This document shows, in pieces, positions 16,744 through 24,551 of a DNA stretch of 64,000 nucleotides (position 1 is its first letter; every line of letters begins with the position of its first letter). The stretch spans positions 186,001 through 250,000 of the forward strand of contig NZ_JBJKOP010000032.1 of NCBI RefSeq assembly GCF_046707225.1. Reading direction: 5' to 3'. The DNA comes from Caproicibacter sp046707225. Its GTDB lineage: Bacteria; Bacillota; Clostridia; Oscillospirales; Acutalibacteraceae. The notes beneath the pieces were generated by a model, which saw nothing but the letters and a program-made list of their open reading frames with translations, did no database searches and was not told where the DNA came from. A program made the translations under genes and the position numbers.

Positions 16744-17451
16744 ATGGCTAAAAACAGTCTGGCACGTGAGTTTACAAAAGGTATTATCAAGGAAAACCCC
16801 GTTCTGCGGCTTGTATTGGGATGCTGCGCGACCTTGGCCGTTACAACCGCCGCAAGCAACGCAATCGGGATGGGACTTGCCACAACCTTTGTCCTGGTTT
16901 GTTCCAATGCGGTTATTTCACTGTTGCGCAATGTGATTCCCGATAAGGTTCGTATTCCAAGTTATATCGTTGTCATCGCGGGTTTCGTAACGATTGTGCA
17001 GATGCTGGTGGAGGCCTTTTCGCCTGCGCTGAGCGATGCTCTCGGCATTTATCTTCCGCTGATTGTCGTTAACTGCATTATTTTCGGCCGTGCCGAAATG
17101 TTCGCAAGCAAAAATAAAGTTCTGCCGTCCATTTTCGACGGGCTCGGCATGGGAATCGGTTTTACCGCAACCCTTCTTGCGATGGGAATTATCCGCGAGT
17201 TGTTTGGCAGCGGCTCCGTTTTCGGCGTATCCATCCTCTCCGGCTTTATGCCGCCGATCATCGTTTTCCTGCTCCCTCCGGGAGGATTCTTTGTCTTCGG
17301 TATCCTGATCGCGATCGCGAACAGGCTTTCCGGTGAAGGCAAAAAAGTGGAAGAGATCGGCTGCGGCGGTTTTACCGGCTGCGCGGGATGCGCGCTCTCG
17401 TCAAATTGCTCCCTTATCGACAGTAAAGACAAGGAGGCCGAAACGAAATGA
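16744..17451 (+). CDS. rnfE: Rnf complex subunit E with Cys-rich tail
   Basis: 235 residues, six membrane segments, RnfE/NqrD family ('SNAVISLLRNVIP', 'LPLIVVNCIIFGRAEMFAS'). After the last membrane segment there is an extra cytoplasm-facing or exposed tail with Cys spaced C-x5-C-x2-C-x5-C ('CGGFTGCAGCALSSNC'). Four cysteines in such spacing could bind a metal or cluster, though this is not shown. ATG 16744 follows 'ggtggtgag'; the frame open from 16699 is inside rnfG. Confidence 0.93.
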   Translation: MAKNSLAREFTKGIIKENPVLRLVLGCCATLAVTTAASNAIGMGLATTFVLVCSNAVISLLRNVIPDKVRIPSYIVVIAGFVTIVQMLVEAFSPALSDALGIYLPLIVVNCIIFGRAEMFASKNKVLPSIFDGLGMGIGFTATLLAMGIIRELFGSGSVFGVSILSGFMPPIIVFLLPPGGFFVFGILIAIANRLSGEGKKVEEIGCGGFTGCAGCALSSNCSLIDSKDKEAETK

Positions 17452-18059
17452 TTAAATCGCTTTTCGCCATCATTCTTACGGCAATTCTGACAGAAAACTA
17501 TATCCTGGATAAATTCCTTGGAATCTGCCCGTTTCTGGGCGTTTCCAAAAACCGCAGCAGCGCAACCGGCATGAGCATTGCCGTTACCGTTGTTATGGTG
17601 ATTGCAACCGCGGTAACATGGCCGATTTACTACGGAATTCTGGTTCCGAAGGATCTTGCCTATCTGGAAACGATTGTATTCATTCTGGTGATTGCGGTGC
17701 TGGTCCAGTTGATTGAAATTATCCTGAGAAAATACATTCCGTCCCTGTACAATGCGCTGGGCGTTTATCTGCCGCTGATTACGACGAACTGTGCGGTGCT
17801 TGGCGTAACCATGCTGGTGCTTGACAAACATACGGCGGATCCGGCCGCATACGGATACCTGCAGGCGCTGGTCAATGCGTTCGGCGCCGGTATCGGTTTC
17901 CTTGTTGCTCTGGTGATGTTCTCCGGTGTACGTGAAAGAATGGAACTGAACGATGTGCCGAAATTTATGAAGGGTCTGCCGATTACTCTGGTTGCCGCGT
18001 CTCTGGTATCCCTGTCGTTTCTCGGATTCTCAGGCCTTGTCAACGGCATGCTGGGTTAA
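17448..18059 (+). CDS. rnfA: Rnf complex subunit A
   Basis: 203 residues, six membrane segments, RnfA/NqrE family ('ENYILDKFLGICPFLGVSK', 'LPLITTNCAVLGV'). With RnfE it forms the membrane core that holds a [2Fe-2S] cluster; the conserved Cys residues in 'GICPF' and 'TNCAV' are present. It overlaps the rnfE stop (ATGA) and has an 'aaggagg' ribosome site. Confidence 0.95.
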   Translation: MIKSLFAIILTAILTENYILDKFLGICPFLGVSKNRSSATGMSIAVTVVMVIATAVTWPIYYGILVPKDLAYLETIVFILVIAVLVQLIEIILRKYIPSLYNALGVYLPLITTNCAVLGVTMLVLDKHTADPAAYGYLQALVNAFGAGIGFLVALVMFSGVRERMELNDVPKFMKGLPITLVAASLVSLSFLGFSGLVNGMLG

Positions 18060-18073
18060 GGAGATGATATAAA

Positions 18074-18868
18074 ATGAACGATATTTTGATTCCAATCTTG
18101 ATTTTGGTTGTAATCGGTCTTTTGTCCGGCTTGATCCTGGCGATTGCATCCATCGTGATGGCCGTTCCGAAGGATCAAAAGACGGAGGACATCCGTGCGA
18201 TGCTTCCGGGTGCAAACTGCGGCGCTTGCGGCTATTCCGGCTGCGATGGCTATGCGAAGGCACTGGCGACAGGGGAGGCCCAGCCCGGGCTTTGCACGGT
18301 TGGCGGCAGTGATGTTTCCAATTCCATTGCGGCTTATCTTGGAGTTGCGGCTACTTCTGTGGAACCGCATATGTCGGTTGTCCGCTGCCTTGGAAGCCAC
18401 GACAATACGACGGACCGCGTTGAGTACGAAGGAATTACAAGCTGTGCCGCGGCCGTTGCGGTCGCGGGCGGGCCGACCAGCTGCACTTTTGGATGCATCG
18501 GCCTGGGCGACTGCGTAAACGCCTGTAACTATAACGCGCTCAGCGTACGCAACGGTGTGGCAATGGTGGAACCGAAGAACTGCGTTGCCTGCGGACTGTG
18601 CCTGAAAGCGTGCCCGCGGAATCTGCTGACGCTGACTCCGGTTAAAAAGCAGGCCATTGTTTTGTGCAGCAACTGTGATAAAGGCAATCTTGTCAATAAA
18701 GTCTGCAAGGTTGGCTGCATCGGCTGCATGCGCTGTGAAAAGACCTGCAAATACGACGCGATCCATGTAAAGAATTTCCTGGCGACCGTTGATCCCGAGA
18801 AATGCGTGGGATGCGGCGAATGCGTCGATATTTGCCCAAGGCACATTATCGGTCTTTACAACGCTTAA
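18074..18868 (+). CDS. rnfB: Rnf complex subunit B, polyferredoxin
   Basis: 264 residues. An N-terminal membrane helix (residues 5-30) is followed by the 4Fe-4S 'Fes' domain (Cys49, Cys52, Cys57, Cys74). Further ferredoxin-type cluster motifs follow, for example CVACGLCLKACP, CIGCMRCEKTC and CVGCGECVDICP. RnfB accepts electrons from reduced ferredoxin. It is the last gene of the operon, with a strong terminator 15 bp later. Confidence 0.95.
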   Translation: MNDILIPILILVVIGLLSGLILAIASIVMAVPKDQKTEDIRAMLPGANCGACGYSGCDGYAKALATGEAQPGLCTVGGSDVSNSIAAYLGVAATSVEPHMSVVRCLGSHDNTTDRVEYEGITSCAAAVAVAGGPTSCTFGCIGLGDCVNACNYNALSVRNGVAMVEPKNCVACGLCLKACPRNLLTLTPVKKQAIVLCSNCDKGNLVNKVCKVGCIGCMRCEKTCKYDAIHVKNFLATVDPEKCVGCGECVDICPRHIIGLYNA

Positions 18869-18882
18869 GACTGTTTTAACAG

Positions 18883-18918
18883 AACCGGAATATCCATTGC
18901 GGATATTCCGGTTTTTTC
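18883..18918 (+). terminator. rnf operon terminator
   Basis: Perfect 13-bp stem 18883-18895 / 18901-18913 with a 5-base loop, followed by TTTTT. Confidence 0.9.
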
Positions 18919-18929
18919 TGATAACGGCC

Positions 18930-18958
18930 TTGATTTCTCCATAAATTTATTATATAAT
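18930..18958 (+). promoter_or_regulatory. tRNA-Leu promoter
   Basis: TTGATT (18930-18935), 17-base spacer, TATAAT (18953-18958), 32 bp upstream of the tRNA. Confidence 0.7.
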
Positions 18959-18990
18959 ATGCTAAGTTGTCGTTGAAGAAAAGTGAATAT

Positions 18991-19077
18991 GCCGGTGTGT
19001 TGGAATTGGCAGACGAGACAGACTCAAAATCTGTTGTCCGCAAGGGCGTGTGGGTTCGAGTCCCACCACCGGCACCA
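18991..19077 (+). tRNA. tRNA-Leu (anticodon CAA)
   Basis: A complete class II tRNA of 87 bases with encoded CCA. Acceptor GCCGGTG pairs with CACCGGC. The anticodon loop CTCAAAA gives anticodon CAA, reading UUG. A long variable arm (TGTCCGCAAGGGCG region) marks Leu, and the T arm is GTGGG-TTCGAGT-CCCAC. The accessory patch with IS remnants begins right after it. Confidence 0.97.
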
Positions 19078-19106
19078 TTATGAATGGCCCTTGAGTGGTC
19101 ATAACG

Positions 19107-19866
19107 ACAAAAACAGGCTGATGAATATCAGCCTGTCAGTCTGAAGACAAGGTATCAAAGGAATGGTACTTTGTCTTTTTTTAATGCTTTGGGGATGATA
19201 AAATATAGACAGGTGATGAGAAGTGCTGAATGAAAAAAGTAATGGGGGCCGAGAGCAGGTCGGCTTTTACTGTATGGAAGATTTGGTTCCGAAAGACCAT
19301 ATTCTGAGAAAAATAGAGAAAGCGATTGATTTCAGCTTTATCTATGATTTGGTGAAAGACAGGTACAGCGAAGACATGGGCCGTCCCAGTATTGATCCGG
19401 TGGTGCTGTTTAAAATTGTATTCATTCAATATCTGTTTGGAATCCGCAGCATGAGGCGGACGATCAAAGAAATTGAGGTAAATGCTTCGTATCGCTGGTT
19501 TCTGGGATATGACTGGAACGAGCCGATTCCGCATTTCAAGACATTTGGGAAAAACTATACGAGAAGGTTTGAAGGTACAGATATTTTTGCAAAAGAAAAA
19601 CACGGGTTGAGATATACCTCTCTACGAGGTAAAGCCAAAGTAACGATGCAGGCTTTGCTTACTTTCGCCTGCATGAATCTCAAAAAGCTGGCGATCTGGA
19701 AGTTGAGGGACCCGAGGTTCCGACCAAAATCCGGCTTTTCAATTTTATTCTTACTTAAATTAATTCTCCATTCGAATATCTCTGCTAAAAGCGGCGCTTG
19801 GAACTTTGTCCCAAACGCCGCTTTGTCTACAATCTGACAGGCTGATGAATATCAGCCTGTTTTTGT
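19107..19866 (+). mobile_element. Internally deleted IS1182-like insertion sequence
   Basis: About 760 bp. Both ends carry the same inverted end sequence: ACAAAAACAGGCTGAT, four bases, ATCAGCCTGTCAG from 19107, and its reverse complement ending at 19866. Each end can itself fold as a hairpin (19113-19136; 19837-19860). A terminator hairpin (19144-19177 plus T-run) sits inside the left end. The transposase lacks its catalytic middle, so the element cannot move alone but could be moved in trans. No clear target duplication was found. Confidence 0.8.
19223..19837 (+). pseudogene. IS1182-family transposase with in-frame internal deletion
   Basis: 204 residues against roughly 450-500 in intact relatives. 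Residues 1-122 are the conserved N-terminal region ('DMGRPSIDPVVLFKIVFIQY', 'SYRWFLGYDWNEPIPHFKTF'). They join at about residue 122 ('TDIF|AKEKHGLRY') directly to the C-terminal region ('HGLRYTSLRGKAKV', 'FACMNLKKLA'). The join removes the whole DDE catalytic core while keeping frame. The C-terminal end overlaps the right inverted repeat. Confidence 0.82.
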
Positions 19867-19976
19867 TTGTGTGCGATGGTAATAATTTTTATCGATTATT
19901 AATTTGACATACAAGATAAAACACCAGTCACTTTCGTGGAAAATGGCTTGCTAAGTTATGCAGTAGTTAAATTTGA

Positions 19977-20459
19977 CTAGACAGTCAGGAGATCAGTTGC
20001 CCATTTGTCAGCTTTGCTTAAACTTTCCTCAGAATTTTCCTTGGGTTCTAGAAAGGCCGTCTCACCGGTGAACTTATTTCCCGGGAGTGCTGCCTTTAAC
20101 TTTGCAAAGCACTTTTCGGCTCCGTTTCCTCCGTGGCTGGCAAACAATGCTATCCGTTTGCCCTGAAGTTTATACTGACTGATAAAACTCTTTATTGGCG
20201 GCGTATAGGATCCTGCCCAGACTGGCGTCCCGATATAAATTGTTTCATACCGGTTCAAATCAATCCTGTCGTTTGTAAGCTTTGGCTTCTCGCCGAAAAC
20301 TACGCTCTTTCCTCCCCAAAAGAACTTCGAAAATCCTTCCGTTGGGTATCTCTTGCTCGTTTTTAATTCAATAATATCTGCGTTTATTGTTTCAGTAATC
20401 TTTTCTGCAATGAGTTTTGTGTTGCCGTCAAATGAAAAATATATAACTAATGCGCCCAT
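19977..20459 (-). CDS. Flavodoxin-like protein
   Basis: 160 residues. The flavodoxin FMN-binding loop 'YFSFDGNTKLIAEKI' begins the protein; 'YIGTPVWAGSYTPPIKSF' and 'LFASHGGNGAEKCF' are the second and third ligand loops. It is an electron carrier or NAD(P)H:quinone-like flavodoxin. ATG 20459 is chosen (AAGGAG 7 bp upstream); a longer frame to 20570 would run into the ferredoxin gene. It is the last gene of a PadR/ferredoxin/flavodoxin operon that is AT-richer than the neighbouring chromosome. Confidence 0.85.
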   Translation of the reverse strand: MGALVIYFSFDGNTKLIAEKITETINADIIELKTSKRYPTEGFSKFFWGGKSVVFGEKPKLTNDRIDLNRYETIYIGTPVWAGSYTPPIKSFISQYKLQGKRIALFASHGGNGAEKCFAKLKAALPGNKFTGETAFLEPKENSEESLSKADKWATDLLTV

Positions 20460-20500
20460 AACCATTCTCCTTAATTTTATTATACTTGTAATTACTGCTG

Positions 20501-21205
20501 TTACCGGAATATTCCAAAGCTGATTGCTTTCTTGGGGCATCCGTCGACGCATTCGAGACAGTTTATACATTCAACCGAATCCATGTTTCCTGATTTAACC
20601 ATCTCAGCTATGCTCAGACCCATTGGACAGTTCCTACTGCATTTTCCACAGGAAACGCAGTCGTCGGGTTTTGCTTTCAGCCTGAATCTCGGGATGTGAA
20701 GAAGATCTGCAAGCTTTTCGCCGATAATCATGAATGGAGCCATCCAACAGAGACTGTGGCACATTCCGCGTTTACCGGTCAGAAGTGTGAACAGGTAGAT
20801 TACAGTCATAACAATTGCATATATGATAATATACAGTATATCAATGTTCACAAGATACAGGAAGTCTCCTTTGAGCGGCCTGTTATGTATCCATAGAAAT
20901 ACAATAAATGAAAACCAAACTGCCCAAATAATATATTTAGAGAGGTTTTTTCCTTTACTGTTCCAACAGCGGTTGTTGGCACCGGAAATATAGTCCTGTA
21001 CCGCGCCGCCGGGGCAAAACCAGCCGCAGAACAGACGGCTGCCAACGATTGAAAACAGTAGGAGCAGCCCAAAAATCATTGCGCTTCCATTCAACATACC
21101 ATTTGCTGCCGACATAACGATTACCATGGGCGATAAAAAGAAAAAGGTAATAGGAAACATCAGTGCTGAAAAAACCAAGATACCTTTACGAACTCTTTGT
21201 CTCAT
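20501..21205 (-). CDS. Membrane-bound 4Fe-4S protein (NapH/CcoG-like)
   Basis: 234 residues with about four membrane segments. There is a 'RLFCGWFCPGGAVQD' motif between membrane segments, typical of NapH/RdxA-type proteins. Two C-terminal [4Fe-4S] ferredoxin motifs follow: CVSCGKCSRNCP and CINCLECVDGCP. It probably passes electrons across or along the membrane to the flavodoxin encoded next to it. The start overlaps the padR stop by one base. The physiological partner is unknown. Confidence 0.82.
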   Translation of the reverse strand: MRQRVRKGILVFSALMFPITFFFLSPMVIVMSAANGMLNGSAMIFGLLLLFSIVGSRLFCGWFCPGGAVQDYISGANNRCWNSKGKNLSKYIIWAVWFSFIVFLWIHNRPLKGDFLYLVNIDILYIIIYAIVMTVIYLFTLLTGKRGMCHSLCWMAPFMIIGEKLADLLHIPRFRLKAKPDDCVSCGKCSRNCPMGLSIAEMVKSGNMDSVECINCLECVDGCPKKAISFGIFR

Positions 21206-21768
21206 TACAAATCATCTTCTTTCTTTGAAATTATTTTTTTGGCCTCGACAGCCCAATCTTTCATTGCGGAATAGATATAAACGCCACAGAGTGCTGTTAG
21301 TTGGCTGTAAGTGCAGTCCGTTCCCTGCTCTTTGAGTTGGTCGAAAAATTTGATATAACCGTTCAGGTCCTTGACCAGCTTTTCATTTCTTCTGACAAAG
21401 TCGTCCAGATGCCCGAGCAGTACTTCCGGTTCAGTGTTGTCGCCGAAGGAAACCTTAAGAAGTATTTCATATCTGAGTTTTTCAATCTCAGGTTCCTCGC
21501 GCAGCCAATCCGAAAGCTCTTTCCGACCGGCGTCGGTTATGCTGTATACGATCTGTCCGCGGCCGTTTTCGATCTCCGTATTGTCGGAACTGACGGCCAG
21601 ACCCTCGGCTACCAGTTTCTTGAGAGTAGGGTATATTTGACCGTAACTCTCCTGCCAGAAATGGCTGTATTCCTGCTCAATCCATTTTTTAATTGTATAA
21701 CCGGTTTGCGGCATACGCGCCAGCATCCCCAGTACTACATATTTTGATTTTCCTGTGTTTTCTTTCAT
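21205..21768 (-). CDS. PadR family transcriptional regulator
   Basis: 187 residues. The N-terminal winged helix is 'YVVLGMLARMPQTGYTIKKW' followed by 'SYGQIYPTLKKLVAEGL' and 'YSITDAGRKELSDWL', the PadR signature; the C-terminal half is a Vir-type dimerisation domain. It likely represses its own operon in response to an unknown ligand. Confidence 0.88.
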   Translation of the reverse strand: MKENTGKSKYVVLGMLARMPQTGYTIKKWIEQEYSHFWQESYGQIYPTLKKLVAEGLAVSSDNTEIENGRGQIVYSITDAGRKELSDWLREEPEIEKLRYEILLKVSFGDNTEPEVLLGHLDDFVRRNEKLVKDLNGYIKFFDQLKEQGTDCTYSQLTALCGVYIYSAMKDWAVEAKKIISKKEDDL

Positions 21769-21800
21769 ACGGCATATCTCCGTCCCCTTAATATATCCGA

Positions 21801-21829
21801 ATGATATAACATAAAGATATATATGTCAA
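21801..21829 (-). promoter_or_regulatory. padR operon promoter
   Basis: Minus strand TTGACA (21829-21824), 17-base spacer, TATCAT (21806-21801). The AT-rich box contains near-repeated ATAT stretches that could be the PadR operator. Confidence 0.6.
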
Positions 21830-21839
21830 GTCAATTGCA

Positions 21840-22187
21840 AAAATTTTGTTCCCATAGTGCGCAAAACCAGAAGTTATCAGACTATGATTGATCTGTGGAG
21901 TTAGCAAAAACAGTCGTAATATTCATTTGCCTGATGCCGAAGATGAACACTCGTCCCAAAAATTGGAGTTTCCCAAATGAAGAGAAGAATGCTCCAACTT
22001 TTTCGTAATGCTCCGGACTTGACCATGTCAAGCTCCCGACAGCGGCAACACAAAAAATCCATGTGTCAGAGCTTGAACCCGCAAATGGATTTTTTGCATT
22101 TGCTTTAGCAGGTTTTCCAAACATCTTGCCGTTTGAAAAACGAAAATCCGCGCACTACGCGCGTGAGATTAAAAGCTTGAGAAAAGA
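21840..22187. other. Gene-poor stretch between padR and the IS200 remnant
   Basis: About 350 bp. An 80-codon frame on the minus strand (21882-22124) has no recognisable similarity or good ribosome site. A 12-bp inverted repeat CAAAAAATCCAT / ATGGATTTTTTG (22051-22062 / 22085-22096) is the only strong structure. It probably holds remains of mobile DNA. Confidence 0.35.
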
Positions 22188-22421
22188 GCATCACCTTTCT
22201 GAAATAATGGCGAGCATTTAAGCCGCCAAAAACCAGAAGAAAGGTGATGCCCCATGGCAAACAGTTTAGCACCAACAAAATGGGTGCGCAGATATCATTT
22301 GTGTCCGCTCCGAAATATAGGAGAAAGATAATTTACAACCAGCTGAGGGCTGATATTCAGAAAGACATAAGGGACTTATGCAAATGGAAAGGAGTAGAAA
22401 TAATAGAAGGTCGTATTTCCC
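22188..22421 (+). mobile_element. Truncated, decayed IS200/IS605-type element
   Basis: The left-end hairpin (22188-22200 pairing with 22238-22250, enclosing a smaller GGC/GCC hairpin) precedes a broken tnpA. Such hairpins are typical of the IS200 left end, where they hide the tnpA ribosome site. The right part is missing, cut off at the fadR-type gene's 3' end. Confidence 0.65.
22254..22421 (+). pseudogene. tnpA: IS200-type transposase tnpA fragment
   Basis: From ATG 22254 the frame reads 'MANSLAPTKWVRRYH', the usual IS200 TnpA start. A frameshift then moves it into the frame reading 'APKYRRKIIYNQLRADIQKD' and 'CKWKGVEIIEG'. The HUH motif and catalytic Tyr region that should follow are absent. 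It is non-functional. Confidence 0.72.
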
Positions 22422-23117
22422 TTATCGCTTGATCGATGCGTCTACGACCTCGAAGTGATATTGAATCGCCTGAACTGCGCCATCCGCGTCGTTGCGGCTC
22501 AAGGCCTCCACCAACTTTTCATGCGCCGTATATAGTCGCTCGGCCTGCTCCTTATCCTGCACAATGCTTCCATACATAATCCTGATGAAATCATTGATGG
22601 TTGACAGCATAGCCATAAAAAGCGCATAAATCAGCTTGTTCCCGGCAGCTTCACAGAGGAGCGTATGAAACCTTTGATCAAGCAGAGACCCTTTTTCGGC
22701 GTCCGGCTCTTCGCGCATCCTTCGCACCAGATCCGCGAGCTTTGCTGTTTGCCGGGGTAAAATGCGGCCTGCCGCCAGGCGCGCCGTCTCCGACTCCAAG
22801 CCCCTGCGAAGCTGACTCACCTGCAGATAGTTGGTTTCACCCATCAGCATCATAATTCCGAGTGTTTCACTCAGATTCTGCTCCAGGTCACACGATATAA
22901 AGTTCCCCCCGCCGTGCACGCTCGAGATAAAGCCCATCAGGCTCAGCGTTCGCATCGCCTCACGAACAGAGTTTCGGCTTACCCCAAGCAGCTCCGCAAG
23001 ATCTCGCTCCGACGGCAGACGTTCGCCCCGTTTCAGGTTTCCGCGCCAGATTTCGTCCTTAACATAGTTGATTACCCGTTCATATGCTTTTTCATTTTTT
23101 TCCGATTTTATATCCAT
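22422..23117 (-). CDS. GntR/FadR-family transcriptional regulator
   Basis: 231 residues. The N-terminal winged helix is 'LPSERDLAELLGVSRNSVREAM'. The C-terminal FCD domain has the metal-site His ('LLDQRFHTLLCEAAG', 'YTAHEKLVEAL'). FadR-group members of this type (LldR, LutR, PdhR) respond to lactate or other carboxylates. It lies just past the acyl-CoA dehydrogenase end of the lactate gene set and is the best candidate for its regulator; this is an inference from position. Confidence 0.85.
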   Translation of the reverse strand: MDIKSEKNEKAYERVINYVKDEIWRGNLKRGERLPSERDLAELLGVSRNSVREAMRTLSLMGFISSVHGGGNFISCDLEQNLSETLGIMMLMGETNYLQVSQLRRGLESETARLAAGRILPRQTAKLADLVRRMREEPDAEKGSLLDQRFHTLLCEAAGNKLIYALFMAMLSTINDFIRIMYGSIVQDKEQAERLYTAHEKLVEALSRNDADGAVQAIQYHFEVVDASIKR

Positions 23118-23302
23118 AGAAGCCTCTCTTTGCAGCGGTACTGTAAATCCGTGATTTTTTCAAAACCAGGTTTTGCGGGTCCCGCCCGAAAAACCGCTGG
23201 ATTTTATCATTCCATATAACTGCGTATGATAGAATTAATTGTAGCACTATATTGTAACATTTCTTCGCTTTTTTCTCAAGACCACTTCTGTTTTCAGCCA
23301 AG

Positions 23303-23346
23303 ATCAGACAGGCCGCCGGCTGAATTCAGCCGGCGGCCTGTCTGAT
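23303..23346 (-). terminator. 44-bp perfect palindrome at the end of the lactate/acyl-CoA operon
   Basis: Bases 23303-23324 and 23325-23346 are exact reverse complements, centred on GAATTC. It lies 28 bp past the acyl-CoA dehydrogenase stop codon and would form a very stable hairpin in the mRNA. No T-run follows on the minus strand. The GGCCGCCGG core is shared with the hairpin at 1271. Confidence 0.6.
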
Positions 23347-23373
23347 TTTAGTTGGAAAATGGGACGAGCCGAT

Positions 23374-24516
23374 TTATTTGACGCCCATCCATCCCGAAAC
23401 AACCATCCGCTGCACTTCGCTGGTTCCTTCGTAGATTTCGGTGATTTTGGCGTCGCGCATCATGCGCTCAAACGGATATTCGCGGGTGTATCCATACCCG
23501 CCGACCAGTTGCAGGCAGCGACGGGTTACGTCGCTGGCGGTGTCGGCGGCGAACAGCTTTGCCATTGCTGCGAGATGGGAATATCGGTCGCCGTCCTGCT
23601 TGGCCTGAGCCGCGCGGTATGTCAGCAGGCGGGCCGCGTCGACATGCGTCTGCATATTGGCCATCTCAAACTGCGTGTTCTGGAACTGACTGATGCGCTT
23701 TCCAAACTGTATCCGCTGGTTAAGGTAGGGAATCGTCTGGTCAATACAACCCTGTGCGATGCCGACCGCCTGCGCGGCGATGCCGATGCGGCCGCCGTCC
23801 AGCGTCATCATCGCGATCTTAAAGCCCTTTCCGAGCTCGCCCAGCAGGTTCTCTTTCGGTATTTTGCAGTCCTCAAAAATCAGCTCGCATGTGGCAGAGC
23901 CGCGAATCCCCATTTTCTTTTCATGGGAACCGATGCGAAAACCGGGCGTGTCCTTTTCGACAAGAAACGCGGAAATACCCTTTGTGCCCAGGCTTTTATC
24001 CGTCATTGCAAAGACCACGTACACGGACGCAAACCCGGCATTGGTGATGAAAATTTTGGATCCGTTGAGAAGCCAGCAGTCGCCTTTATCCTCCGCAACC
24101 GTGCGCTGCATGGCCGAATCGGTCCCGGCGCCGGGTTCGGTCAGGGCGAAAGCCCCCAGCTTTTCTCCGGAGCATAAATCCGGCAGGTACTTTTTCTTCT
24201 GCTCCTCCGTGCCAAAGGCAAAGATCGGCCAGGTGCACAGGGAGGAGTGCGCGGAAAACATGGTCCCGGTGGCCGCGCAGTGCTTTGAAATCTCCTCCAC
24301 CGCCGCAATATAGGTCAGGTAGCTTATGCCGGCTCCGCCCACCTCTTCCGGGTAGGCCATGCCCATCATGCCCATTTCGGCCAGCTGATGCCAGGTTTCC
24401 TCGGGAAAACGCTCCTGATCGTCAATCTCCGCGGCCATCGGCGCGACGGTCTTGACGCAGAAATCATGAAGCATATCCAGAATATCCTGCTCTTCATCGG
24501 TAAATTTGAAATTCAT
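23374..24516 (-). CDS. Short-chain acyl-CoA dehydrogenase (butyryl-CoA dehydrogenase type)
   Basis: 380 residues, standard length. FAD/substrate motifs are 'GAFALTEPGAGTDSA' and 'FITNAGFASVYVVF'; the catalytic Glu is in 'IYEGTSEVQRMVV' near the end. Closest in style to clostridial Bcd, which reduces crotonyl-CoA to butyryl-CoA with EtfAB. It is the last gene of larA-ldh-etfB-etfA-acd. The pairing with EtfAB and lactate dehydrogenase suggests lactate electrons are sent into acyl-CoA reduction. Confidence 0.9.
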   Translation of the reverse strand: MNFKFTDEEQDILDMLHDFCVKTVAPMAAEIDDQERFPEETWHQLAEMGMMGMAYPEEVGGAGISYLTYIAAVEEISKHCAATGTMFSAHSSLCTWPIFAFGTEEQKKKYLPDLCSGEKLGAFALTEPGAGTDSAMQRTVAEDKGDCWLLNGSKIFITNAGFASVYVVFAMTDKSLGTKGISAFLVEKDTPGFRIGSHEKKMGIRGSATCELIFEDCKIPKENLLGELGKGFKIAMMTLDGGRIGIAAQAVGIAQGCIDQTIPYLNQRIQFGKRISQFQNTQFEMANMQTHVDAARLLTYRAAQAKQDGDRYSHLAAMAKLFAADTASDVTRRCLQLVGGYGYTREYPFERMMRDAKITEIYEGTSEVQRMVVSGWMGVK

Positions 24517-24551
24517 AACGGAAGACTCCTTTTCTATAAGATCAGATTACC

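Noticed and set aside
21882..22124. 80-codon frame on the minus strand in the accessory patch
   Set aside because: No similarity recognised, no good ribosome site, and it spans an inverted repeat; kept only as a gene-poor stretch.
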